Origin: Streptomyces spiralis
GTDB lineage: Bacteria; Actinomycetota; Actinomycetes; Streptomycetales; Streptomycetaceae
Direction of reading: 5' to 3'
NCBI RefSeq assembly: GCF_014654675.1
Contig: NZ_BNBC01000001.1
Span: forward strand, 317,976-381,975
DNA length: 64,000 nucleotides
Shown: positions 9,327 through 18,996 of the stretch, piece after piece
Numbering within the stretch: the first letter of the stretch is position 1
How the letters are laid out: every line of letters starts with the position of its first letter
Notes under the pieces: generated by a model
What the model saw: the letters and a program-made list of their open reading frames with translations, nothing else
The model's database searches: none
Told to the model about the DNA's origin: nothing
Position numbers and translations under genes: made by a program

Positions 9327-10682
9327 ATGACTCAGCAGGGGGTGCGCTGGGGCGCGGACCAGGTGCTGGCACTGGCGCCTGACGACGCGTCACGCAAAGC
9401 GGGAAGCAAACTCGGCGTCGCCGGGCCGTGGTCGCAGGCGGGGAGTTCGGACGAGGGGACGGTGTGGGGGCTGTGCAAGGGCAGCGGCAGCAGGCCGTAT
9501 CAGACGGTCGTCGACATCGCCGACGCGGCGGGGCCGGCGTACAAGTGCAGTTGTCCGAGCCGCAAGTTCCCGTGCAAGCACGCGCTCGGCCTGCTGTTGC
9601 TGTGGGCGGCAGGGGAAGATGCGGTGCCGCCCGGGAGCGTGCCGGACTGGGCGGAGCAGTGGACGGCGGGCAGAAGACGGAGGGCCGCGGAGACGCGGGC
9701 GGCCGGGGCGTCCGGTGCCGGCTCGGGCGCGGCCGATCCGGAGGCGGCGCGGCGCCGGGCGGAGCGCCGGGCCGAGCGGATCACGGCGGGTGCGACGGAG
9801 CTGGAGCAGCGCCTGGCGGATCTGCTGCGCGGCGGTCTGGCCGCGGCCGAGCAGGCGGGGTACGGGCTGTGGGAGGAGACGGCGGCCCGCATGGTCGACG
9901 CGCAGGCCCCCGGACTGGCGGCCCGGGTGCGGGAGCTGGGGGCCATCCCGTCGTCCGGTCCGGGCTGGCCGGTGCGGCTGCTGGAGGAGTGCGCGCTGCT
10001 GCACCTTCTGGACCAGGGCTGGCTGCGCCGCGAGCGGCTGCCTGAGTCGCTGGCGGCGACGGTCCGCTCCCGCGTCGGCCTGCCCGGCTCCGCGGACGGC
10101 CCCCCGGTGCGGGACCGCTGGCTGGTCCTGGCCCAGTACGACACCGCGGACGCGAAGCTCACCACGCGCAGGATCTGGCTGCACGGCGCCGACTCCGGCC
10201 GTACGGTCCTGCTGCTGTCCTACGGAGCCGCCGGGCGCGCCCCGGAGCTGGCGCTGCCGGTGGGGCTGGCCCTGGACGCGGAGGTGGCCGCGTATCCGGG
10301 TGCCGGGCAGCTGCGCGCGGCCCTGGGCGAGCGGTTCGCCGCGCCGGAGCCCACGCGGATACGCCCGCCCGGTGTGACGACGGCGCAGGCGGCCGCGCGC
10401 TACGGGGAGGCGCTGCGGGACGACCCGTGGCTGGAGTCGGTGCCGGTGACGCTGGAGGAGGTGATACCGGTGCCGGACGGCGACACCTGGCAGCTGGCCG
10501 ACGCCGTGTCCGACTCCGCGCTGCCCCTGACTCCGCCGGCCCTCGGCAGGCCGGGGCTGTGGCGGCTGGTCGCGCTGTCGGGCGGGGCGCCCCTCACGGT
10601 TTTCGGCGAATGCGGACACCGCGGGTTCACTCCCCTGACGGCGTGGCCGCGAACCGAGGGACCGGCGGTCGCACTCTGCTGA
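9327..10682 (+). CDS. SWIM zinc-finger protein
   Basis: The 451-residue protein has an N-terminal SWIM zinc finger, C74-x-C76-x6-C83-x-H85 (KCSCPSRKFPCKHALG). SWIM fingers bind DNA or protein and occur in recombination and chromatin-related proteins. The next 70 residues are Arg/Ala-rich, followed by a domain of about 300 residues with no motif I recognise. The likely leaderless ATG (9327) follows the PafBC-type promoter. The gene diverges from the MoxR operon and precedes the DUF5691 gene. SWIM, DUF5691, MoxR, DUF5682 and VWA genes are, to my knowledge, often found together in actinobacteria, which argues for one functional unit. Confidence 0.9.
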   Translation: MTQQGVRWGADQVLALAPDDASRKAGSKLGVAGPWSQAGSSDEGTVWGLCKGSGSRPYQTVVDIADAAGPAYKCSCPSRKFPCKHALGLLLLWAAGEDAVPPGSVPDWAEQWTAGRRRRAAETRAAGASGAGSGAADPEAARRRAERRAERITAGATELEQRLADLLRGGLAAAEQAGYGLWEETAARMVDAQAPGLAARVRELGAIPSSGPGWPVRLLEECALLHLLDQGWLRRERLPESLAATVRSRVGLPGSADGPPVRDRWLVLAQYDTADAKLTTRRIWLHGADSGRTVLLLSYGAAGRAPELALPVGLALDAEVAAYPGAGQLRAALGERFAAPEPTRIRPPGVTTAQAAARYGEALRDDPWLESVPVTLEEVIPVPDGDTWQLADAVSDSALPLTPPALGRPGLWRLVALSGGAPLTVFGECGHRGFTPLTAWPRTEGPAVALC

Positions 10683-10928
10683 CCGGCCGCCCACCGTCCG
10701 TGACATCGGTGCCTGTTACCGGCTTTTCCTGTCCGGCGTTGGAGTGACGTCACCGCGGCGGGCGGGGCGTCCTCGGCACAGCGGGAAACATCACCCGAAA
10801 GGCGCACACCGACCACCACCGCGATTCACCCACCCACCCGTCCTTTCTCACCGATTCACGAATTTCTTCCGCGCCAGGGGAAACCCGGACCGGGTGACCC
10901 TCCGGCACCGGCAACGGAAAGGAAGCTC

Positions 10929-12557
10929 ATGATCAGGACCTCCGCCCCGGTGGAGGCGCCCGCCGCGGGCGCCTGGGAGGAGTCGGTCACCGCCGCCCTG
11001 CTCGGCACGGACCGCCGTACGCCCCCGGGCGGCACGCCCGGCCGGGAGGCTCCGGTGGCGCTGCTGGACACGGCGGCCGTGCAGACCCTGCGCCGACGGG
11101 CGGGGCTGCGTCCCGGGCGGGCGGCCGAGCGCCCGCAGCCGGCGGCCCCGGATCCGCGCCCGGCGCTGCCCGAGGCGGCTGCCCGCAGACTCTCGGTGCT
11201 GCTGGCCGACCGGCCCGGCCCGGCGGGCGGCGGCCGCAGAGGCACGGCACCCGACCTGATGGAGCTGCTGCCGCAGTGGCTCGCGGCGGCGAACGCGCAC
11301 GGCTACGCGGCACCCCCGGAGGCCCTGCCGGCGCTGCTGGACGCGGCCCGGGGCCGTACGGACCTGCGCCCGGCCGCGCTGGCCTTCGCGGGCCCCCGCG
11401 CGCTGTGGCTGGCCCGGCTCAACCCGGAGTGGCGGTTCGCCCTGCGGGCGGCCCCGGGCGGCGGCTCGGCGCTGCCCGGCCCCGACGACGCGGAGCGGAT
11501 CCGGCGGCTGTGGGAGGAGGGCCTGTTCGCCGAGCGGGTCGCCCTGCTGGCCGCGCTGCGGGAACGCCGGCCCGCGGCCGGGCGGGAGCTGCTCGCCGCC
11601 ACCTGGGCGACGGAGCGGGCCGAGGACCGGCTGATGTTCCTCGACTCGCTGCGCACCGGGCTCGGCCCGGACGACGAGCCGTTCCTGGAGCAGGCGCTCG
11701 CCGACCGCAGCCGCAACGTACGGGCCACGGCCGCGGAGCTGCTCTCCGCGCTGCCCGGTTCGGCGCTCGCCGCCCGGATGGCGGACCGGGCAGCGGCCTG
11801 TGTGGCCGTCGACCACATGCGCGGCACGCCGACGATCGCCGTCGAGGCCCCCCACGAGTGCGACGCGAACATGGAGCGCGACGGTGTCGTACCCAAGGCT
11901 CCGGCGGGGAGGGGAGAGCGGTCGTGGTGGCTGGGGCAGCTGCTGGAGGCGGCCCCGCTCGGCACGTGGTCCGCACGGCTGGGCGGGCGGACCCCGCAGG
12001 ACATCGTGGCGCTGCCGGTGGCGGACGACTGGCAGGGCGAGCTGCACGCGGCCTGGTGCCGGGCGGCGGTGCGGCAGCGGGACGCACAGTGGGCGCGGGC
12101 ACTGCTGGGGGCGCCCGCGGCACCCGGGGCCGGCGGGCCGGGCGCGGTGTCCCTGGCCGAGCGCGCCAGACTGCTCGGCACGCTGGACGCCGCCGAGCGG
12201 GCCGACTGGGTCGCCGGATTCATCGCGGCGCACGGGCTGTCCGAGGCGTTTCAGCTGCTCGGGGTGTGTGCGGTGCCGTGGGCCGCGCCGCTCGGACGGG
12301 CGGTGGTCGACGCGCTCAACATCGCGCGGGACGCAGGGAGCTACCCATGGAGTTTCAGTGGAGTGATGGGACTGGCCGAGCGGTGTCTGGACCCCGCGGA
12401 GGCGAACCGGCTCGACGGACTTCTGGCGGTGCCGGACGAGGCGGAGGACGCGTCGCCCGGGGCCGGGGGCTACTGGGCGGAGGCGTTCCAGCGGCTCGTG
12501 ACGACCTTGCGGTTGCGCCACGCCATGGCCGAGGAACTCGCCGACCGGGCCGGCTGA
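10929..12557 (+). CDS. DUF5691 family protein
   Basis: The 542-residue, Ala/Leu/Arg-rich protein is probably mostly helical and repeat-like, with no signal peptide or catalytic motif. The opening EESVTAALLGTDRRTPP and the RNVRATAAELLSALPGSALA segment (near residue 260, like a HEAT-type helical repeat) are characteristic of the proteins annotated DUF5691. GGAAAGGA lies just upstream of ATG 10929. It is 246 bp after the SWIM gene on the same strand, so it may share that promoter or have its own. Function is unknown; the neighbourhood suggests a scaffold or regulator for the MoxR/VWA/DUF5682 set. Confidence 0.85.
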   Translation: MIRTSAPVEAPAAGAWEESVTAALLGTDRRTPPGGTPGREAPVALLDTAAVQTLRRRAGLRPGRAAERPQPAAPDPRPALPEAAARRLSVLLADRPGPAGGGRRGTAPDLMELLPQWLAAANAHGYAAPPEALPALLDAARGRTDLRPAALAFAGPRALWLARLNPEWRFALRAAPGGGSALPGPDDAERIRRLWEEGLFAERVALLAALRERRPAAGRELLAATWATERAEDRLMFLDSLRTGLGPDDEPFLEQALADRSRNVRATAAELLSALPGSALAARMADRAAACVAVDHMRGTPTIAVEAPHECDANMERDGVVPKAPAGRGERSWWLGQLLEAAPLGTWSARLGGRTPQDIVALPVADDWQGELHAAWCRAAVRQRDAQWARALLGAPAAPGAGGPGAVSLAERARLLGTLDAAERADWVAGFIAAHGLSEAFQLLGVCAVPWAAPLGRAVVDALNIARDAGSYPWSFSGVMGLAERCLDPAEANRLDGLLAVPDEAEDASPGAGGYWAEAFQRLVTTLRLRHAMAEELADRAG

Positions 12558-12706
12558 GCCCCAGCCCGCGTCCGGACGGCCGTCCCCGGCGGCTGTGCGC
12601 GCAGACCCTCGGTGGGCCCGAGCAGCCCCGTCCTCGCACGCCGGCCGGGCCGGTGCCCCGCGGCCCGCGCCGACCGGCGCAGGCCCCTGGCCGGCCGGCG
12701 GAGCTC

Positions 12707-13123
<417 letters not shown>

Positions 13124-13563
13124 CACTGCCTCCATGAAGCGATTCCATCCGTGCCCTGCGGGACGGACGCCCGGCACCACATCGTCCGGGGAAGTGAACG
13201 AACGTTATCGCCAGCATCCCGCAACCGGCAGTTTCACGGTGCGGACCGAGGGGGAAATCACACGGTGGGACACTTCCCCAGGCTCCGGGCACGAGTGAGG
13301 CTGTGGGAACAAGCGCCACGGGAGCCGCAACAAGGTCGTCTCGGGCACGAAGGACACACCGGACGGGTACGGCACGACAACGGGGGCCCTCGTCGCCACA
13401 CCGGCGGGGAGCCCCGTCACCTCTTCGGCGTCTGGCACGCCGCGCGTCGCGCGATCCGCCCCGCGTACCCCGCTCATGCCCCGTCCCGCGCCTTCGCCGC
13501 GGCTGCCCACGAGGGCACCTGGGGGACACAGCCGTCCTCCCGCGTGCCGACAGGAGGTCGGCC
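13124..13563. other. Divergent intergenic region, icmB / lipase
   Basis: No gene is supported in these 440 bp. It must hold the promoters for icmB (leftward) and the lipase (rightward). The AT-richer patch around 13195-13215 (AACGAACGTTATCG) is the best place for an icmB promoter. I see no strong hairpin or repeat. Confidence 0.4.
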
Positions 13564-14430
13564 ATGAAGGTCACCAGCGTCGCAGACCCGATCCTTCCGT
13601 TCGCGCAGCGCCTCCTCCCGATCAAGATCGCGGGACTGTCGCTGGCCCTTCTGAAGGCGACCGCCCTGGAACTCGCGATCCTCGCGGGGCACGTCCTGCT
13701 CTATCCCTCCGGAATCATCCAGGAGCGCCGGGCCCAGGCCCAAGCGATGACCTCGCCCGACGGCACCGCGCAGCTGCCGACCGAGGCCAAACCCCCGGTG
13801 GTGCTGCTGCACGGGTTCATCGACAACCGCTCGGTGTTCGTCCTGCTGCGCCGCAACCTCGCCCAGCACGGCCGTCATCGGGTGGAGTCCCTCAACTACT
13901 CGCCGCTGACCTGTGACATCCGCACCGCCGCGGAACTGCTGGGGCGGCACATAGAGGAGATCTGTGAGCGCACCGGCAGCGAGCGCGTGGACGTCGTCGG
14001 TCACAGCCTCGGCGGCCTGATCGCCCGTTACTACGTGCAGCGGCTCGGCGGCGACCTGCGGGTGCGCACCCTCGTCACGCTCGGCACCCCGCACTCCGGC
14101 ACCCGCGTCGCGCCGCTGGCCAACGCCCATCCGATCGTGCGCCAGATGCGGCCCGGCTCGGAGCTCATCGAGGAGCTGTCCCGCCCCGCTCCCGGCTGCC
14201 GCACGCACTTCGTCAGCTTCTGGAGCGACCTCGACCACCTGATGGACCCGCTGGAGTCGGCCTGCGTCGAGCACCCGGACCTCCAGGCCACGAACATCCA
14301 GGTGAGCGGCATCGGCCATCTCGCCCTGCCCGTGCACCCCGCCGTCGCCAGCGGGATACGGCAGGCCCTGGACACCGTACGGCCGGGCGACCCGTCCGCC
14401 ACGCGCGCCGACGGCCTCACCGTGGCCTGA
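13564..14430 (+). CDS. Alpha/beta-hydrolase lipase/esterase
   Basis: The 288-residue protein has an alpha/beta-hydrolase core: oxyanion-loop motif VVLLHGFIDN near residue 80 and nucleophile elbow GHSLGG near residue 145. A histidine in IGHLALPVHP near the C-terminus suits the catalytic His. The N-terminal 45 residues contain a hydrophobic helix (IAGLSLALLKATALELAILA) that could anchor or export it. AGGAGGT lies five to six bases before ATG 13564, making this start secure; the open frame upstream to 13303 is not used. The substrate is unknown, and triacylglycerol or a short-chain ester is typical of the family. Confidence 0.88.
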   Translation: MKVTSVADPILPFAQRLLPIKIAGLSLALLKATALELAILAGHVLLYPSGIIQERRAQAQAMTSPDGTAQLPTEAKPPVVLLHGFIDNRSVFVLLRRNLAQHGRHRVESLNYSPLTCDIRTAAELLGRHIEEICERTGSERVDVVGHSLGGLIARYYVQRLGGDLRVRTLVTLGTPHSGTRVAPLANAHPIVRQMRPGSELIEELSRPAPGCRTHFVSFWSDLDHLMDPLESACVEHPDLQATNIQVSGIGHLALPVHPAVASGIRQALDTVRPGDPSATRADGLTVA

Positions 14431-14547
14431 CAGGACATTGACCCATCAGGGTCGAACCCCGCCTCGAACACAGTCCCAAGGGAGTGTCCGCACTTCGGCG
14501 AATCGCGGTTGATTGCCCGATTCCCGGTGCGGGAAACCTGCGGAAGA

Positions 14548-14577
14548 TTGTCGCGCCCGCGTACCGCCGGGTACAGT
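14548..14577 (+). promoter_or_regulatory. Vegetative-type promoter of the M23 peptidase gene
   Basis: TTGTCG (14548-14553), an 18-bp spacer and TACAGT (14572-14577) form a good housekeeping-sigma promoter. It would give a leader of roughly 40 nt before the GTG at 14626. Confidence 0.55.
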
Positions 14578-14625
14578 CGCCGCACTGCTCTGGCAGCCCC
14601 TGTTGTCGAGGCGAAAGAGAAGTTG

Positions 14626-16203
14626 GTGAACGACCGTCACCCGTCGGGGACCGCGACCACCCCGGCTCCGGCCTCCGATGACGCCTCGGCGCCCTACGCG
14701 CCCTACGGCGGACAGGAAGCCGCGTACGGTGACTTCACCACGTACGGCGACTACGCCGCGACCGGATATCACACCGGCACGCACGCCACGGCGAGCTTCG
14801 CGACGGACCCCCTCTTCGGCCACTTCTCCGCCGACGGCGCGCAGTCGACGGGCGCCTACGACGCCACCCAGTGGTCCACGGACACCCAGCACACCCCGAC
14901 CTACGACGCGTACGCGGCTCAGCACCACGCCGCCGCCTACGACACCGGCGCGTACGACACGACGGCCTGGGCCACCGGATACCAGCAACTCGCCGCCGTA
15001 CCACAGCAGTCCGGACCGGTGGACGTCAGCGGCCAGTGGGACGCGAGCGCCTGGCTCCAGCCCGGCGGGGCCGAGCAGACCGACCCGCTCGGCGGGGCGG
15101 GCCAGGCCGATGCCGCGGCCGGCCACACCCAGCAGTGGGACTGGGGCACGCAGATCTTCGACTCAGGCGCGTACGACGCCACGCAGTGGAACACCGACGG
15201 CGCGGCAGGAGACACCACAGCCACGGCCGCCGTCACCGCACCATCCGCGCCCTCCGCGGACGGCGACCAGTTCGGCGAGACCGCGGGATACGACGAGTAC
15301 GACCAGTACGGCGGCCCCGAGCCGCAGGGCGAAACCGGCTCCGGCGAGGCCGAGCCGGCCGCCACCGGCGAGCTGCCCGCCGTCCCCGGCCTGCTCGAGG
15401 ACCAGGAAGAGACCGCCCCGCCTCCGGCCCCCCGCGCGGGCTCCCCCCGCGCGGGCTCCCGCAGCGCGGGCCGTTCCCGGCGCCGCCCGGCCAAGCGTTC
15501 CGCGCTGCTGACCGTGGCGGTTCCCTCGGCCTGCGTGATGGGCGTCGCCGGCATCGCCGCCGCCTCCGTCGGCGGTCTCACCGACGACGGCAAGGACACC
15601 TCGGCGTCCGCGTCCGACGCGCACCCCGTGCAGCCGGCCACCGCGAACAACAAGCTGGACACCCAGTTGCAGAGCCTGTCCGCAGGCGCCGACGACTTCG
15701 CCGACCGCGCCAGCCGTACGCAGGAACGTATCGACCTCAAGGCGCAGCAGGAGGCCGAGAAGAAGAAGGCGGCGGAGGAGGCGGCCCGCAAGGAGCGGCT
15801 GCGCCCCAAGTTCGTCCTTCCGGTCCTGCAGAGGGGGCTCAGCGCCTACTTCGGCCAGGCGGGTGTGAACTGGATGTCGGTGCACACCGGCATCGACTTC
15901 CCCGTCTCCTACGGGACGACGGTCATGGCCGCGACCGACGGCACGGTCCGCACCCAGTGGAACAGCGCCTACGGCAACATGCTGATCCTGACGGCGAAGG
16001 ACGGCACGGAGACGTGGTACTGCCACCTCTCCCGGTACCAGGTTCCCTCCGGTGCCGTCGTCAAGGCCGGGCAGCCGATCGCGTACTCCGGGAACTCGGG
16101 CAACTCCACCGGCCCGCACCTGCACTTCGAGGTACGGCCCGCCGGCGGGGCGCCCATAGACCCGCTGCCGTGGCTGCGCAGCCACGGCCTGGACCCCACG
16201 TGA
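14626..16203 (+). CDS. Membrane-anchored M23 (LytM-type) peptidoglycan endopeptidase
   Basis: From GTG 14626 the product is 525 residues. Residues 1-290 are low complexity, rich in Tyr/Asp/Thr/Ala with repeated GAYDATQW-like units (three or more copies). A single membrane helix (LLTVAVPSACVMGVAGIAAA, about 300-320) is followed by a short coiled coil rich in Glu/Lys (QQEAEKKKAAEEAARKERL). The C-terminal 120 residues are an M23 metallopeptidase with zinc motifs HTGID (HxxxD) and HLHFE (HxH). The topology suggests a cytoplasmic or intrinsically disordered N-terminal part and an extracytoplasmic peptidase that cuts peptidoglycan cross-bridges. TTG 14623 is an alternative start, and the Shine-Dalgarno is weak. 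A convergent terminator with pcrA follows. Confidence 0.9.
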   Translation: MNDRHPSGTATTPAPASDDASAPYAPYGGQEAAYGDFTTYGDYAATGYHTGTHATASFATDPLFGHFSADGAQSTGAYDATQWSTDTQHTPTYDAYAAQHHAAAYDTGAYDTTAWATGYQQLAAVPQQSGPVDVSGQWDASAWLQPGGAEQTDPLGGAGQADAAAGHTQQWDWGTQIFDSGAYDATQWNTDGAAGDTTATAAVTAPSAPSADGDQFGETAGYDEYDQYGGPEPQGETGSGEAEPAATGELPAVPGLLEDQEETAPPPAPRAGSPRAGSRSAGRSRRRPAKRSALLTVAVPSACVMGVAGIAAASVGGLTDDGKDTSASASDAHPVQPATANNKLDTQLQSLSAGADDFADRASRTQERIDLKAQQEAEKKKAAEEAARKERLRPKFVLPVLQRGLSAYFGQAGVNWMSVHTGIDFPVSYGTTVMAATDGTVRTQWNSAYGNMLILTAKDGTETWYCHLSRYQVPSGAVVKAGQPIAYSGNSGNSTGPHLHFEVRPAGGAPIDPLPWLRSHGLDPT

Positions 16204-16228
16204 GCACCTGAGCACCCTGAACACCACG

Positions 16229-16255
16229 GAGCCCCCGCCCTTCCGGCGGGGGCTC
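16229..16255. terminator. Bidirectional terminator, M23 gene / pcrA
   Basis: An 11-bp perfect stem (GAGCCCCCGCC at 16229-16239 with 16245-16255) and a 5-nt loop sit in the 82-bp gap between two convergent genes. Confidence 0.75.
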
Positions 16256-16285
16256 ACCGCTGTGCGAGCGGTACGGCTTCTCGCG

Positions 16286-18778
16286 CTACAGCTTCTCGAC
16301 CGGCGCGTACCGCAGCAGCAGCCGCTTGGGCTTGGCGTCACCGAAGTCGATGGTCGCCTCGGCGTTGCCACCCGTGCCCTTGACCGCGACCACCGTGCCG
16401 AGGCCGAACTGGTCGTGCGTGACCCGGTCGCCCACGGCGAGGGACACCACCGGCTTCTCCGAGGCGCGGCGCGTGGCGAAGCCCGAGGCGCCGGCCGCCG
16501 ACGAGCGGGAGCGGGAAGACGACAGCGAGGCCGCCACACCGGAGGCCGGACCGGAGGAGACGGGCGCCGAGCCACCCGTGCGCTTCCAGTCCACGTGCGC
16601 CGCCGGGATCTCCTCCAGGAAGCGGGAGGGCGGGTTGTACGACGGCTGTCCCCACGCGCTGCGCATCGCGGAGCGGGTCAGATACAGCCGCTCCCGTGCG
16701 CGCGTGATGCCTACGTAGGCCAGGCGCCGCTCCTCCTCCAGCTCCTTGGTCTGGCCGAGGGCCCGCATGTGCGGGAAGACGCCGTCCTCCATACCGGTGA
16801 GGAAGACCACCGGGAACTCCAGGCCCTTGGCGGTGTGCAGGGTCATCAGCGTGATGACGCCGTCGCCCTCCTCCTCGTCGGGGATCTGGTCGGAGTCGGC
16901 GACCAGGGCGACCTGCTCCAGGAAGTCGGACAGCGCGACCGACTCGCCCTCGCCGCGCTCCTGTTCGTACTCCAGGGCGACGGCGGCGAGTTCCTGGAGG
17001 TTCTCGATGCGGGTCTCGTCCTGGGGGTCGGTGGAGGACTGCAACTCGGCCAGGTAGCCGGTGCGTTCCAGGACGGCCTCCAGGACCGTGGCCGGACCGG
17101 CGCCGGACTCGACGATCGTGCGGAGCTCCTCCATCAGCGTGTTGAACCGCTTGACGGCGTTCGTCGACCGTGCGGCCATGCCGTAGGCCTCGTCGACGCG
17201 GCGCAGCGCCTGCGGGAAGCTGATCTTCTCCCGCTGGGCGAGGGCGTCGATCATCGCCTCGGCGCGCTCGCCGATGCCCCGCTTGGGCACGTTGAGGATG
17301 CGCCGCAGCGGGACGGAGTCCTCCGGGTTGGCCAGCACCCGCAGGTAGGCCAGGACGTCCCGGACCTCCTTGCGCTCGTAGAAGCGGACACCGCCGACGA
17401 CCTTGTAGGGCAGGCCGACGCGGATGAAGATCTCTTCGAAGACACGGGACTGGGCGTTGGTCCGGTAGAAGACGGCGACGTCGCCGGACTTGGCCTCGCC
17501 CGCGTCCGTGAGGCGGTCTATCTCCTCGGCGACGAACTGCGCCTCGTCGTGCTCGGTGTCGGCGACGTAGCCGGTGATGCGGGCGCCGGCGCCCGCGTTG
17601 GTCCACAGGTTCTTCGGGCGGCGCGACTCGTTGCGCTCGATGACCGCGTTGGCGGCGGACAGGATCGTCTGCGTGGAGCGGTAGTTCTGCTCCAGCAGGA
17701 TCGTCGTCGCGTCCGGGTAGTCCTCCTCGAACTGGAGGATGTTGCGGATGGTCGCGCCGCGGAAGGCGTAGATCGACTGGTCGGCGTCACCGACGACGCA
17801 CAGCTCGGCGGGCTGGAGGTCGTCCGGGCCGGGCGGTACGTCCGCGGGGTGCTCGGCGGTGCCGACGAGTTCCCGGACGAGGGCGTACTGCGCGTGGTTG
17901 GTGTCCTGGTACTCGTCGACGAGGACGTGCCGGAAGCGGCGGCGGTAGTGCTCGGCGACGTCCGGGAAGGCGCGCAGCAGGTTGACCGTCGTCATGATCA
18001 GGTCGTCGAAGTCGAGGGCGTTGGCCTCGCGCAGCCGCGACTGGTAGAGGGCGTAGGCCTGGGCGAGGGTCTTCTCGAAGCCGTCGGCGGCCTGGGCGGC
18101 GAAGTCCTCCTCGTCGATCAGCTCGTTCTTGAGGTTGCTGATCTTCGCGCTGAAGGACTTGGGCGGGTAGCGCTTGGGGTCGAGGTCAAGGTCGCGGCAG
18201 ACCAGGGCCATCAGGCGCTTGGAGTCGGCGGCGTCGTAGATCGAGAAGGAGGACGTGAAGCCGAGCTTCTTGCTCTCCCGGCGCAGGATCCGCACGCACG
18301 CGCTGTGGAAGGTCATCACCCACATCGCGTTGGCCCGCGGGCCGACGAGCTGTTCGACGCGCTCCTTCATCTCGCCGGCGGCCTTGTTGGTGAAGGTGAT
18401 CGCCAGGATCTGGCCGGGGTGGACGCCCCGCTCGGCCAGCAGGTGGGCGATGCGGTGCGTGAGCACGCGGGTCTTGCCGGAGCCGGCGCCGGCCACGATG
18501 AGCAGCGGGGAGCCGGAGTGGACGACGGCGGCGCGCTGGTTGTCGTTCAGCCCCTCCAGGAGTGCGGCCGCGTCCACGGCGGGACGGTGGGCGCCGTCGC
18601 GGTAGTACGCGTCCCGGTGGGCGTCCTGGCTCGGGGGCACGTCGAACTTCCCGCCGAACAGATCGTCCGGAATCGACTCCGAAACGTGATCGTCCTCGGG
18701 CGGCGGCGGGGGCTCTTCCTCGTGGCCCCGCGGGGCCTGGAGATCCGCCAGGAAGCTGTCGTCAAAGAGGCTGCTCAT
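16286..18778 (-). CDS. pcrA: ATP-dependent DNA helicase PcrA (UvrD/Rep family)
   Basis: The 830-residue superfamily 1A helicase unwinds DNA 3' to 5' in repair and in clearing RecA filaments and stalled replication. An N-terminal disordered stretch (about 60 residues, Glu/Pro-rich) precedes LNDNQRAAVVHSG (Q motif) and Walker A GAGSGKTRVLTHR. DEYQDTNHAQY is the DExx box (motif II), GDADQSIYAFRGA motif III, and LMTLHTAKGLEFPVVFLTG motif V. The C-terminus ends in the PcrA-type Tudor-like segment (GDRVTHDQFGLGTVV). All helicase motifs are intact. The ATG is just downstream of a perfect PafBC-type promoter, consistent with damage induction. It diverges from the NlpC/P60 gene at 18997. Confidence 0.96.
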   Translation of the reverse strand: MSSLFDDSFLADLQAPRGHEEEPPPPPEDDHVSESIPDDLFGGKFDVPPSQDAHRDAYYRDGAHRPAVDAAALLEGLNDNQRAAVVHSGSPLLIVAGAGSGKTRVLTHRIAHLLAERGVHPGQILAITFTNKAAGEMKERVEQLVGPRANAMWVMTFHSACVRILRRESKKLGFTSSFSIYDAADSKRLMALVCRDLDLDPKRYPPKSFSAKISNLKNELIDEEDFAAQAADGFEKTLAQAYALYQSRLREANALDFDDLIMTTVNLLRAFPDVAEHYRRRFRHVLVDEYQDTNHAQYALVRELVGTAEHPADVPPGPDDLQPAELCVVGDADQSIYAFRGATIRNILQFEEDYPDATTILLEQNYRSTQTILSAANAVIERNESRRPKNLWTNAGAGARITGYVADTEHDEAQFVAEEIDRLTDAGEAKSGDVAVFYRTNAQSRVFEEIFIRVGLPYKVVGGVRFYERKEVRDVLAYLRVLANPEDSVPLRRILNVPKRGIGERAEAMIDALAQREKISFPQALRRVDEAYGMAARSTNAVKRFNTLMEELRTIVESGAGPATVLEAVLERTGYLAELQSSTDPQDETRIENLQELAAVALEYEQERGEGESVALSDFLEQVALVADSDQIPDEEEGDGVITLMTLHTAKGLEFPVVFLTGMEDGVFPHMRALGQTKELEEERRLAYVGITRARERLYLTRSAMRSAWGQPSYNPPSRFLEEIPAAHVDWKRTGGSAPVSSGPASGVAASLSSSRSRSSAAGASGFATRRASEKPVVSLAVGDRVTHDQFGLGTVVAVKGTGGNAEATIDFGDAKPKRLLLRYAPVEKL

Positions 18779-18787
18779 CGCTCTACG

Positions 18788-18810
18788 AGTCTAGGGCGCC
18801 GCACCGACAA
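18788..18810 (-). promoter_or_regulatory. PafBC/RecA-NDp promoter of pcrA (perfect match)
   Basis: Minus strand TTGTCGGTG (18810-18802), eight bases, TAGACT (18793-18788): an exact fit to TTGTCRGTG-N8-TANNNT. The -10 box ends ten bases before the pcrA ATG (18778), so the transcript has almost no leader. Confidence 0.8.
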
Positions 18811-18996
18811 CCCGTGGCCGCCCTGGAACATCGCCGGCCTCACGTTCCGGAGCCGGACCGTCACGTCAAAGGGCACGGCGAGCACAGGTCACGAAAACGT
18901 ATCGGGCATATTACGCATCAACCTTCACACAAGCCACACCAGTTGGTTACCGTTCCGCCCGGACCTTGCCCCGGAGCCCGAAGGAGTCGCCGTCCC

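Noticed and set aside
14431..14625. c-di-AMP (ydaO-type) riboswitch before the M23 peptidase, as found near cell-wall hydrolase genes in Streptomyces.
   Set aside because: I could not find the conserved core and see an ordinary promoter with a 40-nt leader instead.
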